From contig JAUCBJ010008434.1 of NCBI GenBank assembly GCA_032718475.1, positions 1 through 55,011 on the forward strand: DNA of 55,011 bases, given 5' to 3'. Positions 33,261-42,671 of this stretch are shown here, piece after piece. This stretch comes from Nemertoderma westbladi. Its lineage: Eukaryota > Xenacoelomorpha > Nemertodermatida > Nemertodermatidae. A model generated the notes under the pieces. That model ran no database searches and was not told where the DNA came from. It was given only the letters and a program-made list of their open reading frames with translations. A program made the position numbers and the translations under genes. How positions within the stretch are numbered: the stretch's first letter is position 1; each line of letters opens with the position of its first letter.

Positions 33261-34149
33261 GTAGTAGTAACTTCCCCCAATATTTTGCGGCCTATAGGTA
33301 TGTAACCTCGCCAATCGAGATTTATCTTCCTCAAAATTAAAAAATCTGGAATTCTTCACATGGGCGCCTGTGGAAATATTTTATACTAAAACACATAAAT
33401 ATATTACACATAAGGGCCTACAGCAATCCCAAGTCTGTTATGTGAAAAAATCTTCGCTACCATTACTGGAAATTATTACGTTTCCGGTTGTACCTCTTTA
33501 CCTTTACTTTACCTCTTGTATCATTAAATTTTTGATTCAGTTGCGGACCAACGCTGTGCAGCGCCCAGTGGCAAATCGAACTAAAGTTAAAGTTGAAGTA
33601 AATTTTTTTTGTGTCCCTCTAGCGGCGAGTGACGGAATTATATATTTCACTAAAAACACTACAGTCTATGTCCCTTAATATATATCGAATTTTTTTGAAA
33701 CCAATTTTTTTGACTCAGCACCTTCGTTTCTACAAAAATTATCCAGCCGATTTTATAAATTATTAATTTTTAAGTAAATTAATTAAATTTATTAATTAAA
33801 ATTAATTAAAATTTTCAATATTATTAAAAAAATTTTTTTTTCAAAAAAGTGTTGGATAATTTTTCAAGATGTTCAAAAAACCTTTCAAACGAGCCATAAA
33901 TTATCGAATTTGGGTGAAAAACAGCGGAGGAGTAGTATTTTGAAAAATGGAAATATCGTGAAATGTAATTCTGAGATAATTTGCTTTAAAATTTGAACCT
34001 TCCCGCTCAAACCTGACTGTCTGTAGTCTGTTAATCGGTCAGTAGTGTTTGACACTATGGCTTCATACCAACTCACTAAAATTATCAATATGGGGGTTTT
34101 CGGGGTCGGTGATTTCATTTCTGATGTTTTCTGATGTTTGTTTGTATCT
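33261..34149. other. Non-coding stretch downstream of the LINE
   Basis: AT-rich sequence with several A/T homopolymers. No gene is supported. The 102-codon frame at 33370-33678 has no recognisable feature. Confidence 0.5.
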
Positions 34150-34308
34150 GACAGCATGTCTGTCTGACAGCATGTCTGTCTGACAGCATGTCTGTCTGAC
34201 AGCATGTCTGTCTGACAGCATGTCTGTCTGACAGCATGTCTGTCTGACAGCATGTCTGTCTGACAGCATGTCTGTCTGACAGCATGTCTATCTGTCTGTC
34301 TTCTAAAT
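34150..34308. repeat. 16-bp minisatellite, about nine units
   Basis: ACAGCATGTCTGTCTG is repeated head to tail with almost no variation. A repetitive antisense frame (SDRHAVRQTCCQT type, period 16 residues) results from the 16-bp period and is not a gene. Confidence 0.92.
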
Positions 34309-35247
34309 TTTGACGATAAACTGAAAGACAGCGATAACTCGAAAACTAAAAAAGATCTCGCCAAACCGTTTCAAGATTTGAACTCCCCATTAGATTCTGC
34401 ATCAGATGAAATAGAAAACCAAAAATGTGAAAATTTTACCCAAGGAGGGGGTACCCCCCCCCCCCCCCCCCTTAAAGATAATCATTAAACTGTTAAATAA
34501 ATATAATAACCCCCCTACATCAGGTTCTTATCTCAAGTGATATTTCGGCTCTTTACGTCACAACAAGTTTATCAATAAATATATGAATTTCAATAAAATT
34601 TCAAGTTTGAGTGCAAAAACGCATTATATTATTTATTTCATAACATTTCTGCACCCCCTTAGTACTCTGCCCCCCCCCCCCCCCCCCCCTGATATTTACA
34701 CCCCAACCGAATTTTTTTAAAGGTCACATCTGCTATTCCCCCACACCCACAAGCCACAAAGAGACACACAGCAGCAGCACTCAATGCTACTTTACTTACT
34801 ATACTTGGTAACCTTCTACAGCAACCACAATTTTAATTTATATATAAAATTACAGTAATTTATACAATTAGACTGTGCAATTAATACAACAGTATACAAC
34901 TGTCTGACAGTTTACATAGTACCAGTACGCAGTAGGGTGTCCAGTATTTTATCTTAAATATAATTATTATCAGGTTATTCTTGTTATTGCATTTGCATAT
35001 TGTATTACAGGAATATTGATTCCGGGCCGGTTAATGGAAAGGCATTGAACCCAAGCTTGATTAGTGCATTACATATTCCCGTACTCGCTTACTAACTATA
35101 CTGCTATAACTGTAACACTGTTAAGCGGTCAACCTTAAAATCGGAGTACAGAGTAGGCCTGCCGCTAGAGCGCTACCGGTACCTTAGACAGTACGAAAAG
35201 AAGCAATAAATATCAATCAATCAACTTATTGACATGAGAATACTGCC
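34309..35247. other. Non-coding stretch with long poly-C runs
   Basis: Poly-C tracts of about 20 lie near 34453-34471 and 34670-34689. The remainder is AT-rich. The final 100 bp are the presumed promoter and leader of the downstream small gene. Confidence 0.5.
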
Positions 35248-35547
35248 ATGGGGCGTTTTGATATTGTGGATCGATTCGTAAAGATAGTAAAAAACAACCC
35301 AATACGCATTCCAGTAGGCATATTCGTGGGATATTGGGTTGGATTCTACGCGTACCAATGGAGCGGTGACTACGGGATGTACAGATCACGTCGCTTCCGA
35401 TACTTTATGCACAAGTACCACCCCGAGAAACTCGAGTACTTCTACTGGGCGCAGGAGCGGGGGGGCGATCGAGACATGCGGGTTAACGATTACGATCAGT
35501 GGTGTCGACGGCCTGAGATACTCGCACTTGAAAAGAACAAATCGTAG
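35248..35547 (+). CDS. Small membrane protein, possibly NDUFC2-like (complex I)
   Basis: Single-exon frame of 99 codons with a good start context (GCCATGG). Residues about 19-38 form a membrane segment (IRIPVGIFVGYWVGFYAY). After it come a Tyr/Arg-rich stretch (RSRRFRYFMHKYHPEKLEYF) and a polar tail. One membrane segment followed by a Y-x-R-x-R-x-F-x-Y-M-x(2)-HPE pattern recalls the C-terminal half of NDUFC2, an accessory subunit of mitochondrial complex I. The N-terminal part of that family is not visible, and the protein is shorter than the human 119 residues. It is a plausible real gene because it is compact, Trp/Tyr-rich and unlike the surrounding repeats. The family call is tentative. 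Confidence 0.5.
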   Translation: MGRFDIVDRFVKIVKNNPIRIPVGIFVGYWVGFYAYQWSGDYGMYRSRRFRYFMHKYHPEKLEYFYWAQERGGDRDMRVNDYDQWCRRPEILALEKNKS

Positions 35548-35795
35548 TATTGGTAGTCCTAAATACATAATACTGAACCCCGTTCCGGTCTACTACCACC
35601 AATGTCTCTCGATAAACAACTTGCTCCATTCTTAGTTGATGTTATGTCGTTTGCTGTTACTGTGCTGACGTACAGACGTTACGAATGTATCTCACGAAAA
35701 CCCATTCAGCTGTTCAGTGGAAAACGATTTTGAGTGCCGATTCATGAATGTAATACTAAAAATGTATTAGGTACTCCTCATTTAGTCTATTTAGC

Positions 35796-36007
35796 TGGGT
35801 GTAAACGCTACGCCGATAACCACTGCCGGCAACGGAAAATATGAAAATATGTTACCGGAGTTCGCGACTCTCGTTTATTGTTTTGGTTAGAATAACCTTC
35901 CACTGTAACCTGTTCCTTTCCCTAATTAATAAATAACATAAATTAGCTTTAATAAAGGTTGTCGGCGTTGGTTGTCGGCGTTGGTTGTCGGCGTAGCGTT
36001 TACACCC
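35796..36007. mobile_element. Small hAT-like element carrying one 68-bp repeat unit
   Basis: The inverted ends GGGTGTAAACGCTACGCCGA and its mirror (TCGGCGTAGCGTTTACACCC, ending at 36007) are flanked by the 8-bp direct repeat TATTTAGC (35788-35795 and 36008-36015). Positions 35870-35935 contain a diverged copy of the 68-bp unit of arrays A and B (GTTTATTGTTTTGGTTAGAA, then CTGTAACCTGTTCC). A 13-bp unit (GGTTGTCGGCGTT) is tandemly repeated about three times at 35957-35995. Confidence 0.75.
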
Positions 36008-36015
36008 TATTTAGC

Positions 36016-37400
36016 TTATTGTTTGAGTTTAGAGAACCCCATTCTCTTTAATTTGCTTCACAGTTTTTTTTAGTAAGTTGTAATTATAATTACTCCGGTC
36101 AGGTTAGAGATGCGTTCATTTATTTAAAAGTTAGTCTTAAAATATTTATCGACATAATGCTGATATATAAGCCCTATTATAGATAACCTTTGCACTTTTT
36201 GTAGATGAAGTTTGGTATAAATAAATAAATAGGTACTATGACTCCTGCTTGAATTAATTTGAATATATTTTCCCCTTGAATGTTCAATTCTATTTTAATA
36301 GAGTTTAATTCATACATTTTTATTGTAGTAAAGAATACAGCGTAACGGATCTGTCGGACATGAGCTATGGGTGAACCGGATATACGATCCGGCCGTGGAA
36401 TTTACCAATATCCGGCATTACGGCCGGATATTTTGTGTTATTATTTTATTTTTAATGATATAAATTGAAGGGGAGTGGAAATAATACATATTTTTTATTT
36501 ATTTTTGGGAAAACGTTGAATTCATTAATAATAATAATTAAAAACATTATTAAAACCATTAATATTCAATATAAAAAAACATCACTCAAAACTTCTGTGT
36601 CAGTAATAAACAATTACGGTAATAAAACAAAACTAGAGAAACTTTTTATCTTGTTAAGTAATTAGTAAGGTTATAGTATTATTCAGCCGGATATCCGGCA
36701 ACAATCAAAAAATGATATCCGGTAGATGAGGTACGGACCAGCATTAATACTGGCTTAAGTTTCAGACCCGTGCTGTAACTTTTGATTTCGAGCAAAAATG
36801 ATACTGAAACTTAACCTGAGTTTAGCTGTTACTTTCGCGTAGAAAATGTCCCGAGTAGAAAAGAGAAGCCTACATTCTACGAACATATGTTCAGATTCCA
36901 GAAACCAATTTTGACCAAAATGGACCAAAAAACCAAATTGCCGTTTATGACTGTAATTTTTAGAAGATAAAGCTGGGATGTAAATTAGTTGATCAGTGAT
37001 CATACTCGATAGCGGTGTAATTCACAAAGGTTCAGCAATTTCTAACAGTCATAACTTAATTCGTGAGTTATTATTTTTTTTTTCATATAAATAAAAGGAA
37101 CTAAATTTATTCTTTTACCAGAATGTTCTTGACTCGTATATTATTTACCCTTGGATAGTAAATGGATACCAAGTCCGTGAGCATCAACCTGCAGTTGTCT
37201 TAATGGTTTTATTTTTTAAATTTTAAATTCAATATTATTTATTCATATATTATTGGTTTTGCCTGTGATATCGAAAATAATGTTATTAAAACTCATCAAC
37301 AATACCGTAATCGTAAAGATAAACGTAAACAATAACATCAAACTTATAAACAAGACTAAAAATATATTATATCCAATATAGTATTATTTATATAACAGCA
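36016..37400. other. Non-coding stretch with CCGGATAT words
   Basis: AT-rich. ATCCGGC/CCGGATAT words cluster at 36375-36433 and again at 36686-36722 in inverted arrangement. This may mark the two ends of another small element, but I found no target duplication. No gene is seen. Confidence 0.4.
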
Positions 37401-37778
37401 CTATTTACACCGTTTTGTATCGGGCCCTTGTGCACCTGGTACATCCAATGCGTCACCGCCCACTCGTTTAGAAACAGAGTTCGCGATGCAAACAGCACCG
37501 GCCACATCTTCTGCGTCGCTATCACTACCAGACAGACTACCTTTAGTCTTTGTATTTACCGTAACAACTTTATTAGTACATTCTCGAGCAAATTTGTCCT
37601 TATTAACCACCTCAGTAAGTTTGTTGTTAACTTCCTCCTGCACAGCGGTTGTGATTTTTATTAACTCCGACAAGTAGGAACCTTCACTACTCGCAAGCGG
37701 TCGAATTATTTCGCAAACACTCGACCCGGAAATAGCCTGAATAGACGCCTTAAAAACTGGACTGCATTCATTGTCCAT
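37401..37778 (-). CDS. Probable GON7-like KEOPS complex subunit
   Basis: Minus-strand frame of 125 codons from an ATG at 37778; the frame is open a further 11 codons upstream but without an ATG. It has a short N-terminal strand region (VFKASIQAIS), a helical segment (SYLSELIKITTAVQEEVNNK), an acidic stretch (SDSDAEDV) and a basic C-terminus (PDTKRCK). This order matches GON7, a small partly disordered subunit of the KEOPS complex that makes the t6A modification of tRNAs. Human GON7 is 100 residues and also ends in an acidic stretch and a KRPK-like tail. Similarity is low, so the family name is tentative. It lies 48 bp downstream of the C14orf119-like gene on the same strand. Confidence 0.5.
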   Translation of the reverse strand: MDNECSPVFKASIQAISGSSVCEIIRPLASSEGSYLSELIKITTAVQEEVNNKLTEVVNKDKFARECTNKVVTVNTKTKGSLSGSDSDAEDVAGAVCIANSVSKRVGGDALDVPGAQGPDTKRCK

Positions 37779-37826
37779 GATATATAAGTTAAGTACCGGC
37801 ACCGGGTACACAAAGTTTTTAATAAG

Positions 37827-38225
37827 TTATTCTACTAAATTCTTGTTTATGTTGTGTAGAAATACCAAATCAAAGTTGTGGGCTTTTAGAGTCTGACAGA
37901 CGCTCTGTATCATCAAAGGGTCAATGGCGTGGAGATTTTCGATCAGCAAATTTCTGTATTGTTGAGGCCACTCTGGGAACCACTTGGCGAACAGACGAAG
38001 TTGGCAAGGGAACGTGTCCAACCCCGAATACGCCTCGAGATTAACCGATTGTAAACTGTTTACCAGACTACCGATGTCCCGCGGTTGCAGCTGGTGGATG
38101 AGGCAGTCCTTGAACTGCATACGCTGGATATATGACCAAGATCGGTACCAGCTTTCAATACACTGGACTTCCACTTGGGCTGAATTACTTCCAAACTGTT
38201 CGCTATTCCCTGCTCCAGCCTGCAT
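37827..38225 (-). CDS. C14orf119-like protein
   Basis: Single-exon frame of 132 codons. It resembles the uncharacterised animal protein C14orf119 (DUF4508). The pattern runs CIESWYRSWSYIQRMQF, then a leucine-rich helix, then FPCQLRLFAKWFPEWPQQYRN, matching the family's CxL-x-WF-x-W-x(2)-Q-x-RN core. No enzymatic motif or membrane segment is seen, and the function is unknown. It lies between GTF2H5 (66 bp upstream) and the GON7-like frame (48 bp downstream). TTTATAGGTTAATTAG just before the ATG resembles a splice acceptor, which would fit trans-splicing of a polycistronic transcript. Confidence 0.8.
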   Translation of the reverse strand: MQAGAGNSEQFGSNSAQVEVQCIESWYRSWSYIQRMQFKDCLIHQLQPRDIGSLVNSLQSVNLEAYSGLDTFPCQLRLFAKWFPEWPQQYRNLLIENLHAIDPLMIQSVCQTLKAHNFDLVFLHNINKNLVE

Positions 38226-38291
38226 CTAATTAACCTATAAATAAGTTGTAAGTACAAAGTACCGGTAACCAATTAGTGTTTATCGCAGATT

Positions 38292-38504
38292 TTATTCAGC
38301 GACGCTGTAGGTATTCATCTCTATCAATGAATCTATTTTGGTCTTTAATTCCGGGACGATGTCGCTGGACACAAAGAGATGAGTTTCATCTAAATCGTAA
38401 ATAACAAACTTTTGTCCAAGTATCTCCTTTTCATCCAAATATAGTAAAAATTGTTTCATAGGGGCATCGCATTTGACAAGAACTCCCTTTAAAACATTTA
38501 CCAT
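38292..38504 (-). CDS. GTF2H5: GTF2H5, TFIIH subunit (TTDA/TFB5)
   Basis: A frame of 70 codons, almost the length of human GTF2H5 (71). The start MVNVLKGVLVKCDAPMKQFL, then LLYLDE, and KFVIYDLDETHLFV are near-identical to the family. It is the smallest core subunit of TFIIH. It stabilises the complex through p52 and stimulates XPB in nucleotide excision repair. It is encoded here without an intron. AATAAA follows the stop on the minus strand within the 66-bp gap to the next gene. It is the first gene of a three-gene same-strand cluster. Confidence 0.95.
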   Translation of the reverse strand: MVNVLKGVLVKCDAPMKQFLLYLDEKEILGQKFVIYDLDETHLFVSSDIVPELKTKIDSLIEMNTYSVAE

Positions 38505-38867
38505 ATTACCTGTACCCTATGCTGTAGGCCTATTACGTATTAGTTGTAAGATATTAATCAGTAATCAGGTTTCGTTAGGCCTCCTCCTGTCTCAAATAAA
38601 CTACCTACAGACCTACAGCTACAGTACAATAGTAAGATTCTGCAGAGTTCACAATATAATAATATTATCAGAATGGACTTACTGTAGAATCGTTTGCGTA
38701 TGTAAATTTCCGAATATAAAACAACTAGCTAAGTATCCCCATGATAATAACAATAATATAATTAATGTCGTCGGACAATATTGTAGGCGCGGTGTAGTTT
38801 ACAATTATAGGTGATACCATAATATGTGCTGCAGAGTACACGTACGTGGGGACTTCGCGTCGCGCAG
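38505..38867. other. Upstream region of the GTF2H5 cluster
   Basis: Presumed promoter region of the minus-strand cluster. No gene is seen. On the minus strand, GGGTACAG lies 5 bp before the GTF2H5 ATG and could be a splice acceptor. Confidence 0.4.
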
Positions 38868-39297
38868 CACGTAAGTCCAGATGAGCCTTTGCGTATAGGT
38901 ACAATTAGTGTACCTAGTCATTCGCCCCTAGCGGCAGACTGAGGGAATGTAAAAGTCTGTCTGTGAGCAGAATTTCTCATTCGTAGGTCACTCATACCAA
39001 GTTTATTCAGTATCAGATGAATCTGATGGTTGGTTCTATAATTACAGTTACAGCTATACTTTTACGTTTATGTCAATTATTCCCCTAGAGGCAGACATAT
39101 GAACTACAGAAGTCTGTCTACCCTGTCAGCCTGTACAATTTCTAAACTTTTGATAGATTACATGTGTACCAACTACCAAGTGTGGTTCCATTTCATCAAA
39201 GATTGACTGACTTATTAGCGTTCAAAAATTTTCGCGGAAAACGACAGTCGGGTCCTCTAATTGTACCCCTACGCTAAGGCTCGCCTGGACTTACGTG
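38868..39297. mobile_element. Miniature inverted-repeat element
   Basis: The left end CACGTAAGTCCAGATGAGCC (38868) continues through GTACAATTAG and is mirrored at about 39256-39297, with roughly 85 percent matching over 40 bp. Internal CCCCTAG-GGCAGAC segments at 38926 and 39081, each followed by AAGTCTGTCT, are a direct duplication. No coding capacity and no clear target duplication are seen. Confidence 0.55.
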
Positions 39298-39804
39298 GCT
39301 CGCCCCACAGTGTAACAGTCAACTCGCTTAGCGGGACTTCTTACTCAAAGTTTTTAGTTTAACTCATTGTGTATAACTAATGCTTCAATGTTTATTTTTT
39401 AGATATCAATGCCATCTCTGCCATCTTAAATAGAATAAATAGATACAAATTACATCGACTGGGGGTTGCACAGTCCTTAAAAAATAACAATTATTGAAAT
39501 CGGTACCCACAACATTCACTGTGTTTCACTCGTAGTTTGCCGATGATATGAGGCGACTCTTACTTCGTTACTTTGTCTCCTCAATAATTTTATGAGTTAA
39601 ACGCTGGGGACTCCCCTTGTGAACTAAATAGTGTTTACTTTCTTAAATCCGATCGATTTCCAGCTCTAGGCTCTTTATCAAGGTTTCAAATAATATAAAT
39701 CAACAATACATAATATTTAATATTTAGAGCGTATGTAGGTAGGTACCGGTATTAGTTCTTCCTGTCCCTCCACCAGTCAGGGTATTGTATGATGGGGTCA
39801 TAAT
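39298..39804. other. Intergenic stretch
   Basis: AT-rich sequence in which I see no gene or repeat that I can support. Confidence 0.4.
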
Positions 39805-39976
39805 GACAGGGTATTGCCTGATAACTTTATAGAAGTAAAAGTGTCTGAGTCTGAGTCTATACTCCCAGATATTCCCATTGGCGATATCTCCTTTGCAGAA
39901 GTGAAGGCTGCTGCAAAGAGCATTAAGACCAATCGTGCCAGTGGAGTAGATGGTGTTCCCTCTGAGGTCTTTCAAA
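39805..39976 (+). pseudogene. Second LINE (RTE-like), fragment left of the Tc1 insertion
   Basis: Encodes DISFAEVKAAAKSIKTNRAS and then GVDGVPSEVFQ, the start of the reverse transcriptase domain (compare the NNKASGLDEIPAEVW block of the LINE at 14350). It is interrupted at 39977 by a Tc1-like element. The 5' part is missing. Confidence 0.7.
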
Positions 39977-39978
39977 TA

Positions 39979-40945
39979 CACAGTACTGAGCAAAAGTTTG
40001 GTTACATTGTGACTTATTTACCAATTTCAATAATTTTTCCAATTTGATGGATGTCAATTATGTACAGGTCACTCAATACACCATATTATGCTTGCCCCTA
40101 AATCTTGTCAATAGTGGGAAATTCAAATTGAACTAAAATGCTAGTAATTGTAGTTCTACCGGTAGGCCTACAGTACTGATAGGCCTACAATTCGTAAATT
40201 TGGAACTTTGATTCGAGGAACTTTGCTGGATATTTAAATTTGGAAATTTTATTCGAGGAACTTTGCCAGATATGGGGAAGGTAGGTGAACTAACACCTAA
40301 ACGGAGGTGTGCGATATGGCATCTTTTTGATGTGGGCATCTCAGTGCCTGATATTGCTGAAAGATTTCACACAAGGATGACGGTCGATACCGGTCGATCA
40401 AACGTTTTCAGACAACTGGGTCATTTTCCTCAAAAAAGCGTTCTGGACGCCCTAAGAAAACAACACCAAAGGAGGATTTGACAATCAGGAACATCTCTCC
40501 AGCCAATCCATTCTCGAGTTCCCAGGATATTGCTGCTCAGCTCAATGGACGTCGTAATATTGCGGTCAGTTCATCCACTGTACGACGGAGGCTAATCCAT
40601 GTTTTTGGGTTACGAGGTCGACGTGCAGCAAAGAAACCAAGACTTTCTGCAAAAAATATTAGAGACAGGATATTTTGCACTAAATACAAAAATTGGTCTT
40701 CAAACGACTGGGAGAAAGTTATGTTTAGCGATGAATCTCAGTTCAGTTTATCTCAGTTTGAAAGCACTGGTCGCTGGGTTCGGCGCCCCGTGAATGCACG
40801 GTTTGATCCCAAGTACATCATCAACTGCATCAAGCACCTTGCCATCGCTCAAAAATCGTCAGCAAACTGTTGGCTGAAGAAGGCTTTGAAGTGGTAAAAC
40901 CATGGCCTGGCAACACACCGGATCTAAATCCAATAGAAAACCTGT
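39979..40945 (+). pseudogene. Tc1/mariner-like transposon, right end and centre deleted
   Basis: It begins after TA at 39977-39978 with CACAGTACTGAGCAAAAGTT, a typical Tc1 terminal start. The transposase runs from an ATG at 40272. A first helix-turn-helix (LTPKRRCAIWHLFDVGISVP) is followed by the GRPKKT linker (near 40450), a second DNA-binding region (DIAAQLNGRRNIAVSSSTV) and the first catalytic Asp in MFSDESQF (near 40725). The central part with the second Asp is deleted after about 40830. PWPGNTPDLNPIENLY near 40905-40950 carries the third acidic residue. The frame changes near 40430 and 40840. The right terminal repeat is absent. Confidence 0.8.
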
Positions 40946-42360
40946 ACCGAACAACAAGAGTCCCACAAGAAATGAAAACAAATAAGTTGGTGCCAGTTCC
41001 TAAGAAGGGCAACCTAACACTCTATGGTTCTTTTCGGGGAATTTCATTGATCTCGATTGCTGCAAAGCTATATAATAGAATTCTATTAAATCGCATCAGG
41101 GATCCCATTGAGAGACTGCTCCGTGGAAATCAGAATGGGCTCCGTAAAGGTCGTGGGACCATGGAATCCATTTTGGCACTTAGAAGGATAATTGAAGAGT
41201 TATCAAAAAAGAAAGACAGGCATCTGGCTGTTATTTTTGTTGACTTCTTCAAAGGCCTTTGATTCAGTCTCTCGCTCACGTATGTTCAGCATACTTTCAT
41301 TATATGGGATTCCTGATGAAATTATTGCAGCAATCAGATCAGTATACGATGGTTCGAGAACATTTGCGTCTACTGTTGACGGTGACAGAACCATTTGAAG
41401 TGTTATGGGCGTCCTCCAGGGAGACACACTTGCACCATTCTTGTTCATAATTGTGGTTGACTATGTTCTACGCATGTCCTTAGATCATCATAATGATGAT
41501 GGGGTGATGATAACTCCACCTACTGGCTCCAGAAGTCGAGGAAATCCTGCCAAGTACCTAACTGATCTAGACTTTGCTGATGACTTAGGAGTACTCTCAG
41601 AATCACTAGAGGGAGCCCAACGGCTCCTCAGCTCATCAGAACTGGCTGCTTCTAGTGTTGGTCTTTTTATTAACTCCAAAAAGACCAAAATTTTGAAGGT
41701 TAACTTTGAAAGTCCTCAGCAAGTCTCTGACCGGATGAGCATAAGCTCAAAGGATGGTAAGCTTAAAACTTGAGCATATGGACGACTTGTGTTACCTGGG
41801 ATCATGGATACGGAAGTCATGACCTTCGAATGCGTAAGGGAAAGGCATGGGCAGCCTTTAATATCCTTTCCAGGATTTGGAAGTCACAGAGAATTAATCG
41901 GAAACTTAAGGTCCGATTAATTAGAGCAGCAGTAGTTCCAGTACTCCTCTGTGGGATTCCATGCTGGGCACTAAACTGGCTGAGGACACCAAATCTCTGG
42001 ATGGTACATTAACAAGAATGCTAAGTACAATGCACACATATCGAACCAGACACTATATAACATTGGAGGTGTCTCATTTGTTCCCCAAGCTTGACACTAG
42101 AATAAAGTCGCCTCCGCTTTGCAGGACATTGCTTTCGCTTGAGGACCAGCCAGTGCATAATCTTGTGCTTTGGCAGCCTCATGGAGTGAATAAGCATGAC
42201 TTTCTTGTGACTCATCTTAAAGGACACTGGCCTTGTAGATGCGAATGATCTAGCAAATGTTATGGGTGATAGGGAATTGTGGCGGCGCAATTTTGTCGAC
42301 AAGCCGGCACAGCATTTTTAAAAATGCAGCAGCAATGCAGCATGCCGATCCTAGTAGTAG
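40946..42360 (+). pseudogene. Second LINE (RTE-like), fragment right of the Tc1 insertion
   Basis: Resumes with VPQEMKTNKLVPVPKKGNL, then ISLISIAAKLYNRILLNRI, FVDF (frameshift near 41245), KAFDSVSRSRM, LQGDTLAPFLFI (41408), the catalytic FADD (near 41575), GLFINSKKTK and YLGSW near 41795. The C-terminal LRFAGH-like block lies near 42110, and the DRELWRR terminus near 42275. At least five frameshifts and stops are present. A short TAG run at about 42350 may be the tail. It is older and more decayed than the LINE at 14350. Confidence 0.75.
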
Positions 42361-42671
42361 TAGTTACTTAGGTAGAAGAGTTGAAGCAAGTCAGTAGTTG
42401 AAGAAGTACAGCCAGTAGACGTATTCCAGAGATTTTCTGTAGCCGTTAATACCCCTCATAGTATTATAATGACAGACAGAGACATCACGGCCAACTACGG
42501 TGTATACTGATTATTGCAGCATTAGCATTGCATATCACTGTACTAAGATTACCCTAGTTTAGGTTTTGTTATTTACATGTTATTTTTGTTATTTTGTTTT
42601 ATAATTCAAATCAATTTCATTTATCGATACCCTAATATTTAATTCAAATTATAGGCTAGTAATTGCCTATT
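42361..42671. other. Upstream region of OGFOD2
   Basis: Presumed promoter and 5' UTR. I see no specific signal. Confidence 0.35.

Noticed and set aside
34063-34364. Repetitive minus-strand frames with a 16-residue period
   Set aside because: They result from a 16-bp minisatellite and not from a gene.
34453-34689. Poly-C runs as functional quadruplex sites
   Set aside because: Such runs occur at many places here (also 10000, 11818, 46504, 47257). Their exact lengths are prone to sequencing error, so I give them no specific role.
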